A DNA stretch of 64,000 nucleotides from Pyrus communis (GCF_963583255.1 NC_084812.1:26119065-26183064); one strand, 5' to 3'. Counted from the first letter of the stretch, positions 11,907 through 24,049 are shown. The notes: generated by a model not told the origin, from the letters alone. Numbers and translations: made by a program.

Positions 11907-11945
<39 letters not shown>

Positions 11946-13527
11946 TGTTTTACTGAACTCTGTCTTTACTTAAGTTTATACTACTTTTAGCATTTTCTCA
12001 ATGAACTGATCTTGTTTGCTTAAAACTGTATTTTCAAGAATTGGTTGTAATACTTACAAGTATTTAGTACTATCACCGTCTTACGCTACGGTCAGGTATA
12101 CTGTAATGACATCCAAGGGTCATATATGACCGTCAGACGGTGATAGTACTAAGTACTGTCGTAACCCCCAAATATTTTTTGAATTTTTTCCTGATCAATT
12201 ATTTACCATCTCTGTGATCTGCATGTTTAAATCAGGACTCTTGGCCAATGGCAACTTTGAAGAACCGCCAAAACCAACAGACCTCAAGAAAACAGTTATC
12301 ATAGGCAAAAATTCACTGCCCAAATGGGAAATCGATGGCCTGGTGGAGTACATCTCCGCGGGGCCGCAACCCGGCGGAATGTACTTTGATGTAGCTCATG
12401 GTGTCCATGCTGTGAGGCTTGGCAATGATGCCTCAATCTCCCAGACCATTAAGGTCAAGCTAGGGTCTCTGTATGCCCTAACATTTGGGGCATCAAGGAC
12501 TTGTGCCCAAGAGGAGGTTTTGAGGGTGTCAGTTCCCCCCCAGGCAGGGGACCTTCCTCTGCAAACCTTGTACAGCAGCAATGGCGGCGACACTTACGCT
12601 TGGGGATTCAGAGCAACTTCTGAAACTGTTAAAGTGACCTTTCACAATCCTGGGATTCAAGAGGATCCTGCTTGTGGTCCACTCTTGGATGCAGTTGCTA
12701 TCAAGGAGCTTTTCCCCGTGTACCCCTCTAGAGGTAAATTGTATATTGATAACTATGTTTCTGCTAGTTTTTGTGGTCTTTCTCTGTGCACCACTGGAGT
12801 TTTCGGTTTGATCTCATTTGTCGACATGGTTGATTGTTTTAGGGTATAGAATCATCACTTAAAGGTTAGACTTAAGGTTTTTAGTGTCGGATTTGTTAAT
12901 CGCTTTGATTTTACGTTTTAAGCACCCAACTGTGCTCAGCTCAGTTCAATAGTTCGATTGGTAACCATTTCAGTGTTCAGTCTACAAAATCATTGAATGT
13001 TTGACATTGCAGATAATTTGGTCAGAAACCCTGGCTTTGAAGAGGCTCCCCACAGGTTATTCAACTCTTCCCATGGTGTACTCCTCCCTCCAAAACAACT
13101 AGATGCGACATCCCCGCTCCCCGGCTGGATCATCGAGTCCCTCAAGGCCGTAAAGTTCATCGACGCAAAACACTTCAATGTTCCATTCGGAAAGGGCGCA
13201 GTTGAGCTTGTTGCAGGGAGAGAAAGTGCCATAGCCCAGGTTCTTAGAACTGTTCCCAACAAGCTCTACAGCCTTTCCTTCACTGTCGGTGATGCAAGAA
13301 ACGGCTGCCATGGATCAATGATGGTTGAAGCATTCGCCGGCAAGGAAACGCTCAAAGTTCCCTTCACCTCCAAAGGAAAAGGCGGGTTCAAGACGGCCAG
13401 TTTCAGGTTCAAAGCGGTTTCAATCAGGACGAGAATCACGTTCTTCAGCTCTTTCTACCACACCAAGGACTACGGAGCTCTTTGTGGCCCTATCCTAGAT
13501 GAAGTTAAGGTTTCCCCTGTTGCTTAA
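11814..13527 (+). CDS. DUF642 cell-wall protein (BIIDXI/DGR-like), 367 aa
   Basis: Secreted plant cell-wall protein of the DUF642 family. Members bind wall polysaccharide or pectin methylesterase and influence wall remodelling. Exons: 11814-11904, 12236-12733 and 13013-13527; phases close to 1104 nt, 367 aa plus stop, the family's normal size. Exon 1 encodes a signal peptide (MVKVATGLLSLLLASALLL, cleavage near ASA at about 25). Two tandem galactose-binding-like domains follow. Each starts with the family signature, DGLLANGNFEEPP and DNLVRNPGFEEAP, and each ends with a conserved Cys-Gly-Pro (ACGPLLDAVAI and CGPILDEVKV). The exon 2/3 junction separates the two domains. Intron 1 holds a CT run and a small fold-back element. 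The family is certain; which paralogue is not. Confidence 0.93.
12043..12166. mobile_element. Small fold-back MITE in intron 1 of the DUF642 gene
   Basis: About 124 bp whose arms are inverted copies. The left arm (GGTTGTAATAC...AGTACTATCACCGTCT) matches the reverse complement of the right arm ending GTCGTAACC. The shared block AGTACTATCACCGTCT is perfect. No clear TSD was found. It is non-coding and lies well away from the splice sites at 11905 and 12235. Confidence 0.65.
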
Positions 13528-14253
13528 ATGCTAGTTTTTTTAGTTATATCACCACAAAACTACAACATCATTATAGAGACCAATGGCCAGTTGTGTTACC
13601 GTTATAGAAGTATTAGGGCTAGTTTGGTATTGTTACGCTATACTTTTTACCAGAGTTATGAAACTTTTCAGGAATAAAATTAAAATCCATCACCGATTAA
13701 CCGGTTATGGTCGAATTCTATAACTACCGGATCTAGAGTTTTTTTTCTTCAAAACGGTACTTCAAGTGTTCTGGACATTAATGCAACTTTAAAAGGGCTT
13801 TATATGTGAAGGATCTTAATTTTTCTTTGGTAGCTTATGCTAAATTAGGATGTTTAATGATGTGATAATCATATTGCAAAGCTTGTTAAGAACCCCTTGC
13901 CCTTGCTAATTACAGCAGCTAAACCGTTAAGCACTTACGAATACGAAAACAAAAACATATCGAAACTTTCCAGTTCGATCACAAGGAAATAACGGAATCA
14001 GTAATATGCACCATTAAGCATTCAAAATCAAGGTGTATGAATTAACATGAATTACACTTTTGATTATTTCATTGAACATGCAATAAAGTTCCATAGAATG
14101 TAAGAACATCTCTAATGCTTATGAAACAATAATATACAACATCTCAATTTGACAACATGGCGCAATGTGTGAGAAGGTGTGTCCTCGAAAATGAAATATA
14201 AAATTGTCCAGAGTGGTAATAGGAAAATAAATTGATGTACCAACCTGCCGGTA
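13528..14253. other. Convergent intergenic region between DUF642 and RLF genes
   Basis: This holds the 3' UTR of the DUF642 gene (plus) and that of RLF (minus). It is AT-rich and no further gene or clear repeat is visible. Confidence 0.5.
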
Positions 14254-16735
14254 TCATGAGGGGGCCGAAGATTCCGAATGATTGGAACGTTGCCCTTCAC
14301 CATCGTCTAAAGTACCAACGAGACATTTCTCGAGTAAAAATTCAGCATTCACCCAAGCATGGTATTTATCTAAAGCAATGTAGTAAGGAGCAATAGTTAA
14401 CAGCACTTTATAAGAAGCTAAAATAACATGAAGATGATCCCACACAAATTGCTGATTTGCAAGCATTGTTAGATTTGCTGAAGATTGGGTCTGGCTTAGG
14501 AGAACCTTTTTGGTTGCGTTATTTCGCCGCATCGGACTTCAGGGATCCTAAACTCATTCCTTGGAATGAGACGAATCAGGAACCAAGAGAATCCGACAAT
14601 CCTATTCAAGTTTTGGAAATGCTAGGGACTTTGGTGAACAAGAAAAAGAAAAAAAATCTACCCACTAAAAATAACAAGTTTTACGGGCAGTTCTGCTTGC
14701 AGAGAATACATTTGCTCACCACCCACTCTGTACCGTTGGAAGAGTGTGATTTAATCTACCCGCTATGCGGATCCCAAAAATAAAAACTCATCCAACAACA
14801 CACAATATGGTGGTAGCAAATCTATTCTCTTGTTTTCATGGAGACGTCAGGCTTAAGAACAATAAAACTCAACAACACATAACCAATGAAGTATAGAAAA
14901 GGATACTGAACAAAGATGTGCAATCTTTTCCCACAGCCTTCTTTAGAATATCAACACCTAAAGAAAAAGAAATCATCAGAAACAGGAATACTATGTCATG
15001 CAGTTCTGACCAAATAATACATACACAAACTCTCGCAAGTCAACCATTTATGGATCGTAGTTATAGATCTCATCACTAAGCAGTTTTTTGGTGACAGAAT
15101 TATACCAATTGCAATATGAAGATTTTAATAATATTGGTGGTAATGCATTTGCAAAGGCTTATATAGAGATAATATTGTTAACATCAGATTGCCCTATAAG
15201 CAAACGCTTTACCTTTCTACCTTATTACTCTTCCTATGTCATTGATGGGCTCAGAGTTGTCACACATCCACCAAGTCAACTTAAATCAATAGTCCACATC
15301 CCTTATATAGCTAATCTTCATTAGAAATATAGAAGAAACAAAAGTTGGGCAGATTTCTGGTATAGCACTTCTCATAGACGGTAGATGTCCCATCCTATTA
15401 AATTTATTTTGTCGGCTAGGTTGGCATAGTGGAGCAATAAAACTTCAAACTTCAATAAGAAGACTTACAAAAACCCAATAAAACATGCCTACTGATATAA
15501 ATACTTTAAAATTTTGGGGTTTATGGAGAAAGGTGTCAGCAATACACACTTGGGATGACACTGCTCACTCCAGCTAACATTTGAACTTGAACAGACTAAA
15601 ATATGTACATACCTCCGGGGTGAAATCTCATGTATGGAGACAAATTGTACACACGGCCTTTTAGAACAGTCCACATTGAATCTCCTTTTTGGTGCTGTTT
15701 AACTTCATTCAGTGAAATAAGCCTCTTATTTGATTGTCCCTTTAAACCTGAGAAACAATTTGTATCTTGAGAAGCTAACACTGATATAATCACTACTGCA
15801 CTTAAAAATACCCAAGATATCACAAGTTGTTTCCTGAACTTATAATAACATGCATTAAAAATTCACAACGAATAGGCTTGCTACGAGTACATAATATTCC
15901 TAAACATGTTCTCCAACAAGATTGAATTAGGAACCTCAGTAAACTTGTAAAGCTAAAATCCAAGCCCTTCCAATCCAACCTTCTATTTCATTGGGCAAAG
16001 TTTGAAAGTATTTTCTTTATATCTTTTGATAATTGCCTTTAGGATTATGTATGCATCATAGCTACCAGAACACAAATGACAAGAAAAAAAAAGTCAAGAA
16101 AAGTATTGGCAGGAAGAAGAAAATTTATGACACATGAGAAGCAATTTCAGCCGAAGCACTTGACACTAAGTACCTGCAAGGTCAGGATGTGTTCGAGTAA
16201 GTTTGAGCCAATCCATTTGGCTATACCCCTTCTCAAAAGGAACTTTAGCACGAGTTGCAGGCTTCACTGACTTTCCAGCATCACCTGATTTTAGTTGCTT
16301 TGGAACTTCAGATTTCTTTTTCATGGATGATGCATCAATGATGCTGACAGACAAAGAACCAACTGTTTCCTGTTTTTTGGAAGCGGCTCCTCCTGGTAAT
16401 CCACCTTGCCACAGAACACCTCTATTCTCATTACTACTATTGCCATTTGACAATCCATCCTTTAGGGTAATGTTTTCTATATCTGAAGTGAGCTTCTTTG
16501 TCTCATAACCATCCTGGTTGCCTGGTGGACCAACCTGAACATATACCACAGACCTTACACCAATATAGAATTATGACATACAAAAACCCAGCGCCAATCA
16601 ATCATATCCCCGAAACACAAACCACTGCAGATAATGCATTGAAGCAATGCATATTTCAAGGGTATAACTTTCTTGATAGCAAAATGTACATATAATGCTT
16701 ACCTGACAAAAAGTGAAATCGTTATCATTCTCCAT
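14254..16735 (-). CDS. RLF: RLF, cytochrome b5-domain protein, 231 aa
   Basis: Orthologue of Arabidopsis REDUCED LATERAL ROOT FORMATION, a soluble cytochrome b5-like haem protein needed for lateral root initiation. Coding exons (minus): 16703-16735, 16174-16534, 15613-15747, 14907-14957 and 14254-14369; they total 696 nt, 231 aa plus stop, in phase. The N-terminal half is low-complexity. The conserved stretch [18 protein letters not shown] leads into the b5 domain: ISLNEVKQH, then HPGG with axial His174, then [18 protein letters not shown] with the second axial His197, 23 residues later as in cytochrome b5. The HPGG codons are split by an intron. A 5' UTR exon (about 18178-18300) and a UTR intron of about 1.4 kb precede the ATG. 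Confidence 0.92.
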
Positions 16736-16784
16736 TTCTAAGCCGAATGAAGTTCCCAAAAACTATTTCAAGCAATCTTTCCTG

Positions 16785-18300
16785 TCAAAAGATAATATAA
16801 ACATCACATTTTAATACCAAAAAGATCATGAGATGGCTTTTCTAAAATACTATAGTACCATACCCTGATAGCGAAACTTAAATGATAACCATCCAATAAG
16901 ACAAAATACATGAAACAGGGACAATTAGGACTCTTGATTACACCCTATCAATTACAAATCTTGAATACACAACAGATTAACACTGTTTACTACTGCTTTT
17001 GATAACTATGTTTAAAATATTTTTGAAAACTCAGCCAAACAGGTCAAGCTCCCCCTCCCACCTCCTAAAGACTGAAGAGGAAAAAGATAAAACTAAATTC
17101 TCAGTAAATATGTTTTACTTTATAGATATATTAATTGGTGAGTACCAAAAAATGTCATGTCCAACTAAAGGAACAAGAAAAATATATGACATCTCTGTTA
17201 GTGTTTACGAAGTGAGATGGGTATGAGGCCCAAACTTGTATGTCATCACGCTAAGAAACTCACAAATCATAATCATTCAGACAAAAATCCACGATTCATA
17301 TAAGCTAAGGAGTAAAAGTAATCCACTAAGCTTAAAATCGTCGAAATTTCAATTTAATTGAAAACGGAACAACTTTGTGTGCTTAACTTTGACTCCAAAA
17401 TTTCCAAAAGCCAATGTGATTCCAAGCATTAACTCTACCACAACTTCATTCCAGTATCCAAATTGATTTCAAGCAAATAGCTTATTACCCAATAATCATA
17501 ACCTTGAATCCAAGTTCTTATACGTTCAAATCCAATTGAAGAAAGCAATTGGCATACAAAGCACCCCCCCCCCCTCTAATAGTTTTAGAAAGGCAGCAAT
17601 TGAATAACATCATTCATAACCCGGGACTTGGGAAAAAAGAAAACAAAATGAACAAAACCTCCACTGCTCCAGCTGACCAAAAATACCACAACGCCCTAGT
17701 CTAACTAAAATTCTTCGATTCAGCGAAACTGAATTCGGTTAAATTACACAATACCAAACTTTAATATAACATCTCCTTTCCCATTATTCTTAGTTATCAA
17801 GCAAATGGTTAATCTATATACACACACCACAATTAAGCAATTATCAATCTTTCCCAGCTAAAACACAGCAGTTAAACTAAAACTTGTATTCGGGAAAAAT
17901 GGTAATCATAATAACCAAATTCAGAAAATACCCAAATACCAATTCAACCATGAATTTGTTATGTAGAGATGAATCTCTAATGATCTAATCTGGTAACCAA
18001 CTAATCAATGACAATAAAAAGTTATATCACAGAACCTCAAGTCGCTGACTTCCAATTGTTTTTGCCTGTTATTGTCGAAATTTCAATTTTCTATGTGGTT
18101 TCCTTGAACTTTCTCGGCAACCAAACAGAAAGCGAAGAATAATCCAAGTAGATGAGAAATGGGAAAGAAAAACGTACTCGCAAGTGTGTATTCAGGTTGA
18201 TGTAGATTCCCTTTCACCCTCCCTCTCTCTGTCTTCAGTATGCGATCCTCGAGACAGCAGAATTGGAGTCGATTGATTCAAGTTCCGTTATTGTCGGCTT
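16785..18300 (-). other. RLF 5' UTR exon and long 5' UTR intron
   Basis: On the minus strand an acceptor TTTTGACAG lies about 45 bases before the RLF ATG, near 16782-16790, and a donor GTACGT lies near 18177. The intervening 1.4 kb is AT-rich and has a C run at about 17563-17574. The UTR exon at 18178-18300 contains pyrimidine-rich sequence. Long 5' UTR introns often raise expression in plants; whether this one does is unknown. Confidence 0.5.
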
Positions 18301-19327
18301 GAAGAATAAGCTAATCTAATGCCTTTTATTTGAAAAAAAAAAAAAAAAAAACAAAAGACAACTAGTGGAGCCTCTCGGTCCGGTGAGGGAAGTTGAGAAT
18401 TGCACCTAACCTATGGTCAAAATTTATTTAATTATTTTAACCATTGGATTTAATTTTGTGTCGTTAGATTAATTTTTTTTTTTTTTTTTTACAGTTAGAT
18501 TTGATCATATTAGATCACAATCGTTGTATTCAATAAATTTATAAATATAAAACTAAAAATTAAATAATTTTGAATCTAGACTGTTGAAACAACCAACAGT
18601 CCAATTAATCATTGGGCGACACACTCACGTGCGTGGGATCTAGTAAGCTCTTTGTGCATGCAGTGTTGGGCAAGTGAAGCTCGCGCGTCTGGACTCTGTT
18701 GGGCGCATTCACTCTCATATGTGGGCCATCCCATTAATCTAGTGGAGAGTCCTGGTCAAAATTTGCCTCAAAATTGAGTTTTGGGTTAAAACTCACTTTT
18801 AGCCCAAGGGTTGGAGCAAGTTTGGACGGATTTAGAATCTAAAATTTAAGTTTTACTCCAAGGGTTAGAGTAGATCTTAGCATGTCAACTGAGTATCCCT
18901 TTTATCACCGTGGAGTGGAAGGGGATTTGAACTTGATATCTTGAATGTTGGAAGAGAAATATCACTAAAATAAGAGTTTGCTGCACTTGTTGGTATGCAT
19001 GAATTGTAGTTATGTGGTTTTGCAAACTCTTTTGTTATAAAATAGGTAAATGTGTGTCATTTGATTGTGGTCAAGAGTAGGCTGAAATGTCTTTCCAGAC
19101 CCAATCGAGGATTAGTCCTACCTTATGGGATGTGGGATACCTCAAGCTTCGTGTGTGTGTGTGTGTGTGTGGAGAGAGAGAGAGAGAGAGAGAGAGAGGA
19201 GGACGCATGCTCCTAGAATATAGCATGCATAAACATATCATGCGACGAACGAAATAATAACATCACATAGTAGTGTTCAAGTCACTCTTAAAAATCTCTA
19301 GTTACAAAGAACAACCACAAGACCAAA
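18301..19327. other. Intergenic region upstream of RLF
   Basis: An A run at 18333-18351, AT-rich sequence, and several short repeats around 18760-18900 (phrases TTTTAGCCCAAGGGTTGGAG and TTTTACTCCAAGGGTTAGAG). A compound microsatellite (GT)10(GA)n lies at 19151-19199. No gene is seen. Confidence 0.5.
19151..19199 (+). repeat. Compound (GT)n(GA)n microsatellite
   Basis: Ten GT units are followed directly by about 14 GA units. It is likely to vary in length between individuals. Confidence 0.95.
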
Positions 19328-19604
19328 TGACACATCCTGGGCTCGACTCCACCGTAACATGATATTGTCCGCTTTGGACCCCTACCACACCTTCACGGTT
19401 TTGTTTCTGGAAACTCACATGAGAACTTCCCAGTAGGTCACCCATTATGGAATTGCTCTTACGCGTTACTCGCTTAACTTCGGAATTCCGATGGAACCCG
19501 AAGCCAGTGAGCTCCCAAAAGGCCTCGTGCTAGGTAGAAATGGGAATATGCATATAAGGTTTAGAGGATCCACTCCCCTGAACGATGTGGGATGTTACAC
19601 CAAA
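19323..19604 (-). mobile_element. Cassandra TRIM solo LTR carrying 5S rRNA-like sequence
   Basis: A 272-bp LTR (19328-19599, minus orientation) starts TGTAACATCCCACATCG and ends in a TCA terminus, flanked by perfect 5-bp TSDs CCAAA (19323-19327 and 19600-19604). The core (about 19421-19500) matches plant 5S rRNA on the minus strand, including the stretches GGGTGACC, CTGGGAAGTTC and TCCGAAGTTAAGCGAGT that cover pol III internal promoter regions. Cassandra is the known plant terminal-repeat retrotransposon with a 5S sequence in its LTR. No second LTR adjoins, so this is a solo LTR. Confidence 0.92.
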
Positions 19605-21042
19605 CTTTGCAAAGACTTTCACACTTGTCTTCTCTTTCCCTTGAGTTGATACGAAAAAAATATATGGAGTGTGAAAATCACTTCTCAATCGGTTTTTGCA
19701 TTTAGGATGAGTTCCTTTTGTACATGGTACAAGAACTACAATTACAAGGTAGGTTTTGGTTTTGTATCATGATTGAAACATCGCATTTGACATGCCATCG
19801 ATCGGCTCTTAACAGTAGTATTGACACAATGACAGGTGACACAGAGATCAAATTATCATTTTTGGTCAAGATTCCAAGCATTCCTTTCCTCACATTACCA
19901 ACTATCAAGTGACGAACATACGACGCCGCAAGTCCTTACGGTGAAGTTATCAAGCATCCGTCAACGCTTTAATATCCCTTGTCTCGTATTACAGAAGAGC
20001 GTTACATCTTCGATATACACATTTAAGATTCCTGTAACAAAACATACAAGTGCAAAACAAAATTTATCAGCAACCAGCACTTGCCAGCCAAGATCATACA
20101 GACATTGCAAAATAAATAAATCAGGAACCCTCCAGTACCAAAGAATCCTTGGGCTATGGATTACAAATGATGATTCCTCATGAAAGATAATGCACATAGT
20201 GATCGTCTAGACCGAAGGAAGCTGAAAACGTCTAAGGAGAACGCTAGCAAACCTTTATTTGTTAGAGATGCCTAGACTAAGACTTTGTTTCAGTGTTGGT
20301 CCTCCATGCTTCCAAGAACAATCGTTACCTTGATCCCTTGCCCACTCCTTGTAAGCATAAACCTGCAATATAATGACTTCCTTAAGCTGATAAGCTAACA
20401 CGAAAAAAAACTGTCTCGTTTCAAAAACACTCCACGATGTCCACATGATTGGTCGTCATGATATGAATAATTAGTACCAACTCTCATGGGCAATCCTATT
20501 CCTATGTAGTGTACAGAAATTGACGATTGTTGACTTGAGGGGTCTCAAACAAACATTATTACCGTTATCACTATAATTGCTAAAAATTCCTTTTATACCT
20601 TTGCGTTCAACGCTATCTCCTTTTCACACATACAGCCTAGCAGAATATAAAAAAAAAAAAACCACAAGTATGCACATGATGTCTCTTTCACCAGAATCAC
20701 CACGAAGAAACTATGAGGCATTTATTCTAGTTAGTGCAAGCATATTGTATATCCTGTAAGGTTGGCCAGGATTACCTCTCACGTTGTAAGGTGAATTTGT
20801 TCTGCCTCAACCAGCAGAAAACTCTGACGAGGGTGATCTGAGACAGCCAGCCAGCTTTTGGCACAAGCACCAACCCGAACATGGTGCAAAAGATCTCAAA
20901 TCAATATCTGGAATAGCATTTTTTCTGGCATAAAACCATAAGTACCTCCACATCCACCTCCAATCACCATGACCATAAATGCTTTCGGAAGGAATACATC
21001 CAAGCAATACCATAGGGATTCTAGTATTTGAAAAGAATTAGA
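19605..21042. other. 3' flank of the PPR gene; possible spliced 3' UTR
   Basis: No second protein is recognised. On the minus strand there are splice-like sites (acceptor TATTGCAG near 20368, donor GAGAG/GTAATCC near 20775) after the PPR stop codon, so a spliced 3' UTR is possible. An A run lies at 20649-20660. The short frames here show no family features. Confidence 0.35.
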
Positions 21043-23262
21043 CTAGAAGAAACTAAAATAAGATTCCTCCCGATCAATACCAATAAAGCTCTGATTCACC
21101 TCTCCCCTTTCTTTAGACAAGTTGCTGACCAGTATATACCAAGTCCAATGATTTGGTATCAACCCATTATTCACGCCTCTATGTAGAAGTAAACAAGCAT
21201 CATCAATCATTCCCTGTTTGCAGTGCCAACTGATCAGAGTGTTATAAGTAATAACATCAGGACACATCCCTTCAGCTTGTAATCTATCAAAGAGATTCAA
21301 AGCTTCCCAAATGTGTCCCATCTTGCATAGACCATTTATGAGGCTATTATAAGTGACTATGTCTGGCATCAAACCCCGATGAATCATCTCTCGTAGAAAC
21401 TCAAGTGCATCATATACTTTGCCACTTTTACACATACCATTAATCAAAATATTACAGGAGAAACTATCATGATGAAGTCCCTTCATCATCATTTCTTCAA
21501 ACAATCCCCTTGCCTTGTCAACAGCTCCAGCCTTGCAGAGTGCCTTAATTAGCCCATTATAGGTTATTTTGTCGAGAGGGCATCCTCTAAATACCATTTC
21601 ATTTACAAGCTTAAGTGCTTCTTGTATCGCACCTCTTGTCAAGAAAGCATTAATTAACGTGTTGTAAGTAACAGTGTTGGCAACAACACCCTCCAGTAAC
21701 ATATCACGGTACAATCCCAATGCCTCTTCCATTTGATCAACCTTGCACAGTCCAAATATTAAAGAATTAAACGTAAATATGTCTGGCTTACATCCTTTGC
21801 TTGAGATTTCACAAAACAATTTTAAAGCTTCCTGGACTTTCCCATCCTTGCATAGAGCAGAAATTAGAAGATTGTATCCCATGGTATTCAGACTTAGTCC
21901 CTTGTATGACATCTCATTTAAAACATCACCAGCTTCCTCCAGTTGGCCCTCCTTGCAGAACCCATCGATCATTATAGTGTAAGTTATTACATTAGGCTTA
22001 CAGCCCTTAATTTCCATCTCACTGACCAATTCACGAGCAGAACTCAAACAGCCCTTCTTGCAGAGCCCATGAATCAGTATGTTAAATGTATATACATCAG
22101 GGTTGCAGCCATTACCTAACATACCATCATATAGAACAGCTTTGGCTTCATCAAACCGTCCACTCATAACATAACCATTAATCAAGGTATTGAAAAGCAC
22201 AATATTTGGGGAAGGCACTTTGTTCAACAATGCCTTTGCTTCATCAACTTGCCCTGTTCTGCATAATCCATGCATTAAAACTCCATAAGTCACATCATCA
22301 GGAGTAAACCCCCGGAGAAGCATCCGATCAACCAATCTTGCTGCCTCATGAATCCGATTGACCTTGCAAAGACCATGGATAATATCATTGAAAGTCTGAA
22401 CATCAGGTGTACAACCCATCAAAAACATTTCCTCCAAAAGTCTCAATGCATCATTCACTTGATTATTCTTGGAGAGTGCATGTATAAGAGTCTGGTAAAC
22501 CACTGAATTTGGCACACAACCATGCTTCGTCATGTCTTTTAGAAGCGAGCAAGCGGAATCCACCTCATTAACCATACAAAGTGCTTTCAGAACCACTCCA
22601 AACGTGTAAACATTGGGAGAGATACCCCTACTCAACATGTCATAGAAGACATTGGGAGCAACCTTAGGGCAATTCCCAGCCACAAGTATATCCAATACAA
22701 CATTATACGATCTAAAAGTCGGTTCACATGAATAAACACCTCTCATGTCTAAAAGCAGCCTGGTCGCTTGTCCGGGCAAACCAGCCCTCCCATAATACTT
22801 CATAATCATAATGAAAAGGGACTCACTAAAATTAAAACCCTTCTCTTTAATCTGCATCAACAACCTATCTATAATTTTAAATTCTCCGGCTGCCCCGAGC
22901 TTATCAATTAACACATAGTACACATCAAAAGAATGGCAATACCCCTTCTGGGCGCCAACCAACTCAAATATCTCCATCGACGAGGGCACATCGAGTGGAA
23001 GTTGAAGCAACTTACAAAGTTGAATTGGAGTGATTTGAACAAGTGACTTCCTAAGTTCATTGAGGTCAAAGGGCTTAAGAATTTTCTCCCACTCATTTTC
23101 TGACTCTGACCCCCTATCATTCAACACTCTATCACTAACATCCTTAAAATACCCAGCTGACAAAATTGCAAAACAGTGGGGTTTTAACAAAGATTGCAAA
23201 TTTCTTGTCAGAGGGGTCAAAATATTTGGTATTTTATACATTACTCCAAATGGGTAACTCAA
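21043..23262 (-). CDS. MTL1: P-class PPR protein, MTL1-like (At5g64320 type), 739 aa
   Basis: RNA-binding pentatricopeptide repeat protein, predicted mitochondrial. The closest match I recall is Arabidopsis At5g64320/MTL1, required for translation and splicing of mitochondrial nad7 mRNA. The coding region is one exon, as usual for PPR genes. Residues 1-30 are basic and hydrophobic, consistent with a targeting peptide. A non-PPR N-terminal part includes the shared SENEWEKILKPFDLNELR. From about residue 145 there are around 15 tandem 35-residue P-type motifs of the form VTYNTLI..LCK.G...EA..LF.EM...G..PD. There is no E, DYW or SMR domain, so no editing deaminase. Length is close to the Arabidopsis protein. 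Upstream, a pyrimidine-rich 5' UTR exon (about 23675-23880) with donor GTAAGC near 23673 suggests a UTR intron. Orthology is from memory and not tested. Confidence 0.9.
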   Translation of the reverse strand: MSYPFGVMYKIPNILTPLTRNLQSLLKPHCFAILSAGYFKDVSDRVLNDRGSESENEWEKILKPFDLNELRKSLVQITPIQLCKLLQLPLDVPSSMEIFELVGAQKGYCHSFDVYYVLIDKLGAAGEFKIIDRLLMQIKEKGFNFSESLFIMIMKYYGRAGLPGQATRLLLDMRGVYSCEPTFRSYNVVLDILVAGNCPKVAPNVFYDMLSRGISPNVYTFGVVLKALCMVNEVDSACSLLKDMTKHGCVPNSVVYQTLIHALSKNNQVNDALRLLEEMFLMGCTPDVQTFNDIIHGLCKVNRIHEAARLVDRMLLRGFTPDDVTYGVLMHGLCRTGQVDEAKALLNKVPSPNIVLFNTLINGYVMSGRFDEAKAVLYDGMLGNGCNPDVYTFNILIHGLCKKGCLSSARELVSEMEIKGCKPNVITYTIMIDGFCKEGQLEEAGDVLNEMSYKGLSLNTMGYNLLISALCKDGKVQEALKLFCEISSKGCKPDIFTFNSLIFGLCKVDQMEEALGLYRDMLLEGVVANTVTYNTLINAFLTRGAIQEALKLVNEMVFRGCPLDKITYNGLIKALCKAGAVDKARGLFEEMMMKGLHHDSFSCNILINGMCKSGKVYDALEFLREMIHRGLMPDIVTYNSLINGLCKMGHIWEALNLFDRLQAEGMCPDVITYNTLISWHCKQGMIDDACLLLHRGVNNGLIPNHWTWYILVSNLSKERGEVNQSFIGIDREESYFSFF

Positions 23263-23900
23263 AATTTTAAGAAAACCACCAGAAAACCAGAGATTCGATA
23301 AACCTGAGAAGCAAAGTGGTCATGGGCATTTTCCAGAGGTTCGGTGAAGCTGAGAACCATTTGAGCTGAAATTTCCCGAAGCTTGAAGGATCAAACAATA
23401 AAAAAGGAAAACCATAAAAATGTGAAAGGAATTCAATAGACAAATGAGAAAAAGAAAGATTCAAAATTACGGCCAAATGTCTACTGAACATGTCGATGCT
23501 CAACACAATCATGCTTTAATGATCAAAACAAAGCTAGTTTACTTGCTTGAAGTAGATACTACGAAAATTGCTCTTTAACTCGCGATTAACTAAACAAATT
23601 GGCATATATGAAAAACAGATTGAACCCAATTCAATTGTAATGAAATTACAATCAGGGAATGCTTAGTTGCTTACTTTAATTGGTTCCAGGAGTCGAGGTG
23701 GGCTGTCGAGACAGCGAGAGGAAGCTCGCGAGGGTGACGGCGAGGTGGACGAGGTGGACGTGGAGGAGGGGGAGATGGAGCCGCGGAGGGAGAGGTTGGT
23801 GAGGGAGTCTGGGAGAGTGCGGAAGGAAGAGGGAGATAAGGGAGATGCGGGCGGGGGACCGAAGAGAAACTTGGGCTGAAGGTTGAGCCTAAAATTATGG
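23263..23900 (-). other. 5' UTR and promoter region of the PPR gene
   Basis: Minus-strand leader. The GC-rich, purine/pyrimidine-skewed block 23690-23880 reads on the minus strand as a CT-rich leader, ending at a likely donor (AAA/GTAAGC) near 23673. The frames through it on both strands reflect that composition and are not called. Confidence 0.4.
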
Positions 23901-24049
23901 TTGATTCGAAATTGAGCTTTGAAAATAAAATATTTAATATAAATAAATAAATTTAGTATAATATTTAATTCGATTTTGAATGATATCAATGTTTCCCTTG
24001 ACACAAGTGATATTGTGGGAAGGAAGTTTCAAACCCAACATTCTATATT

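Noticed and set aside
11417..11944. 175-codon minus-strand frame with RERERER runs
   Set aside because: It is the translated CT microsatellites of the DUF642 leader and intron.
19421..19500. 5S rRNA gene on the minus strand
   Set aside because: The 5S-like stretch is diverged and embedded in a Cassandra LTR with TSDs; it is not a functional rRNA gene.
23667..23879. 70-codon plus-strand frame rich in Gly/Glu/Arg
   Set aside because: It lies in the GC-rich minus-strand 5' leader of the PPR gene; composition alone explains it.
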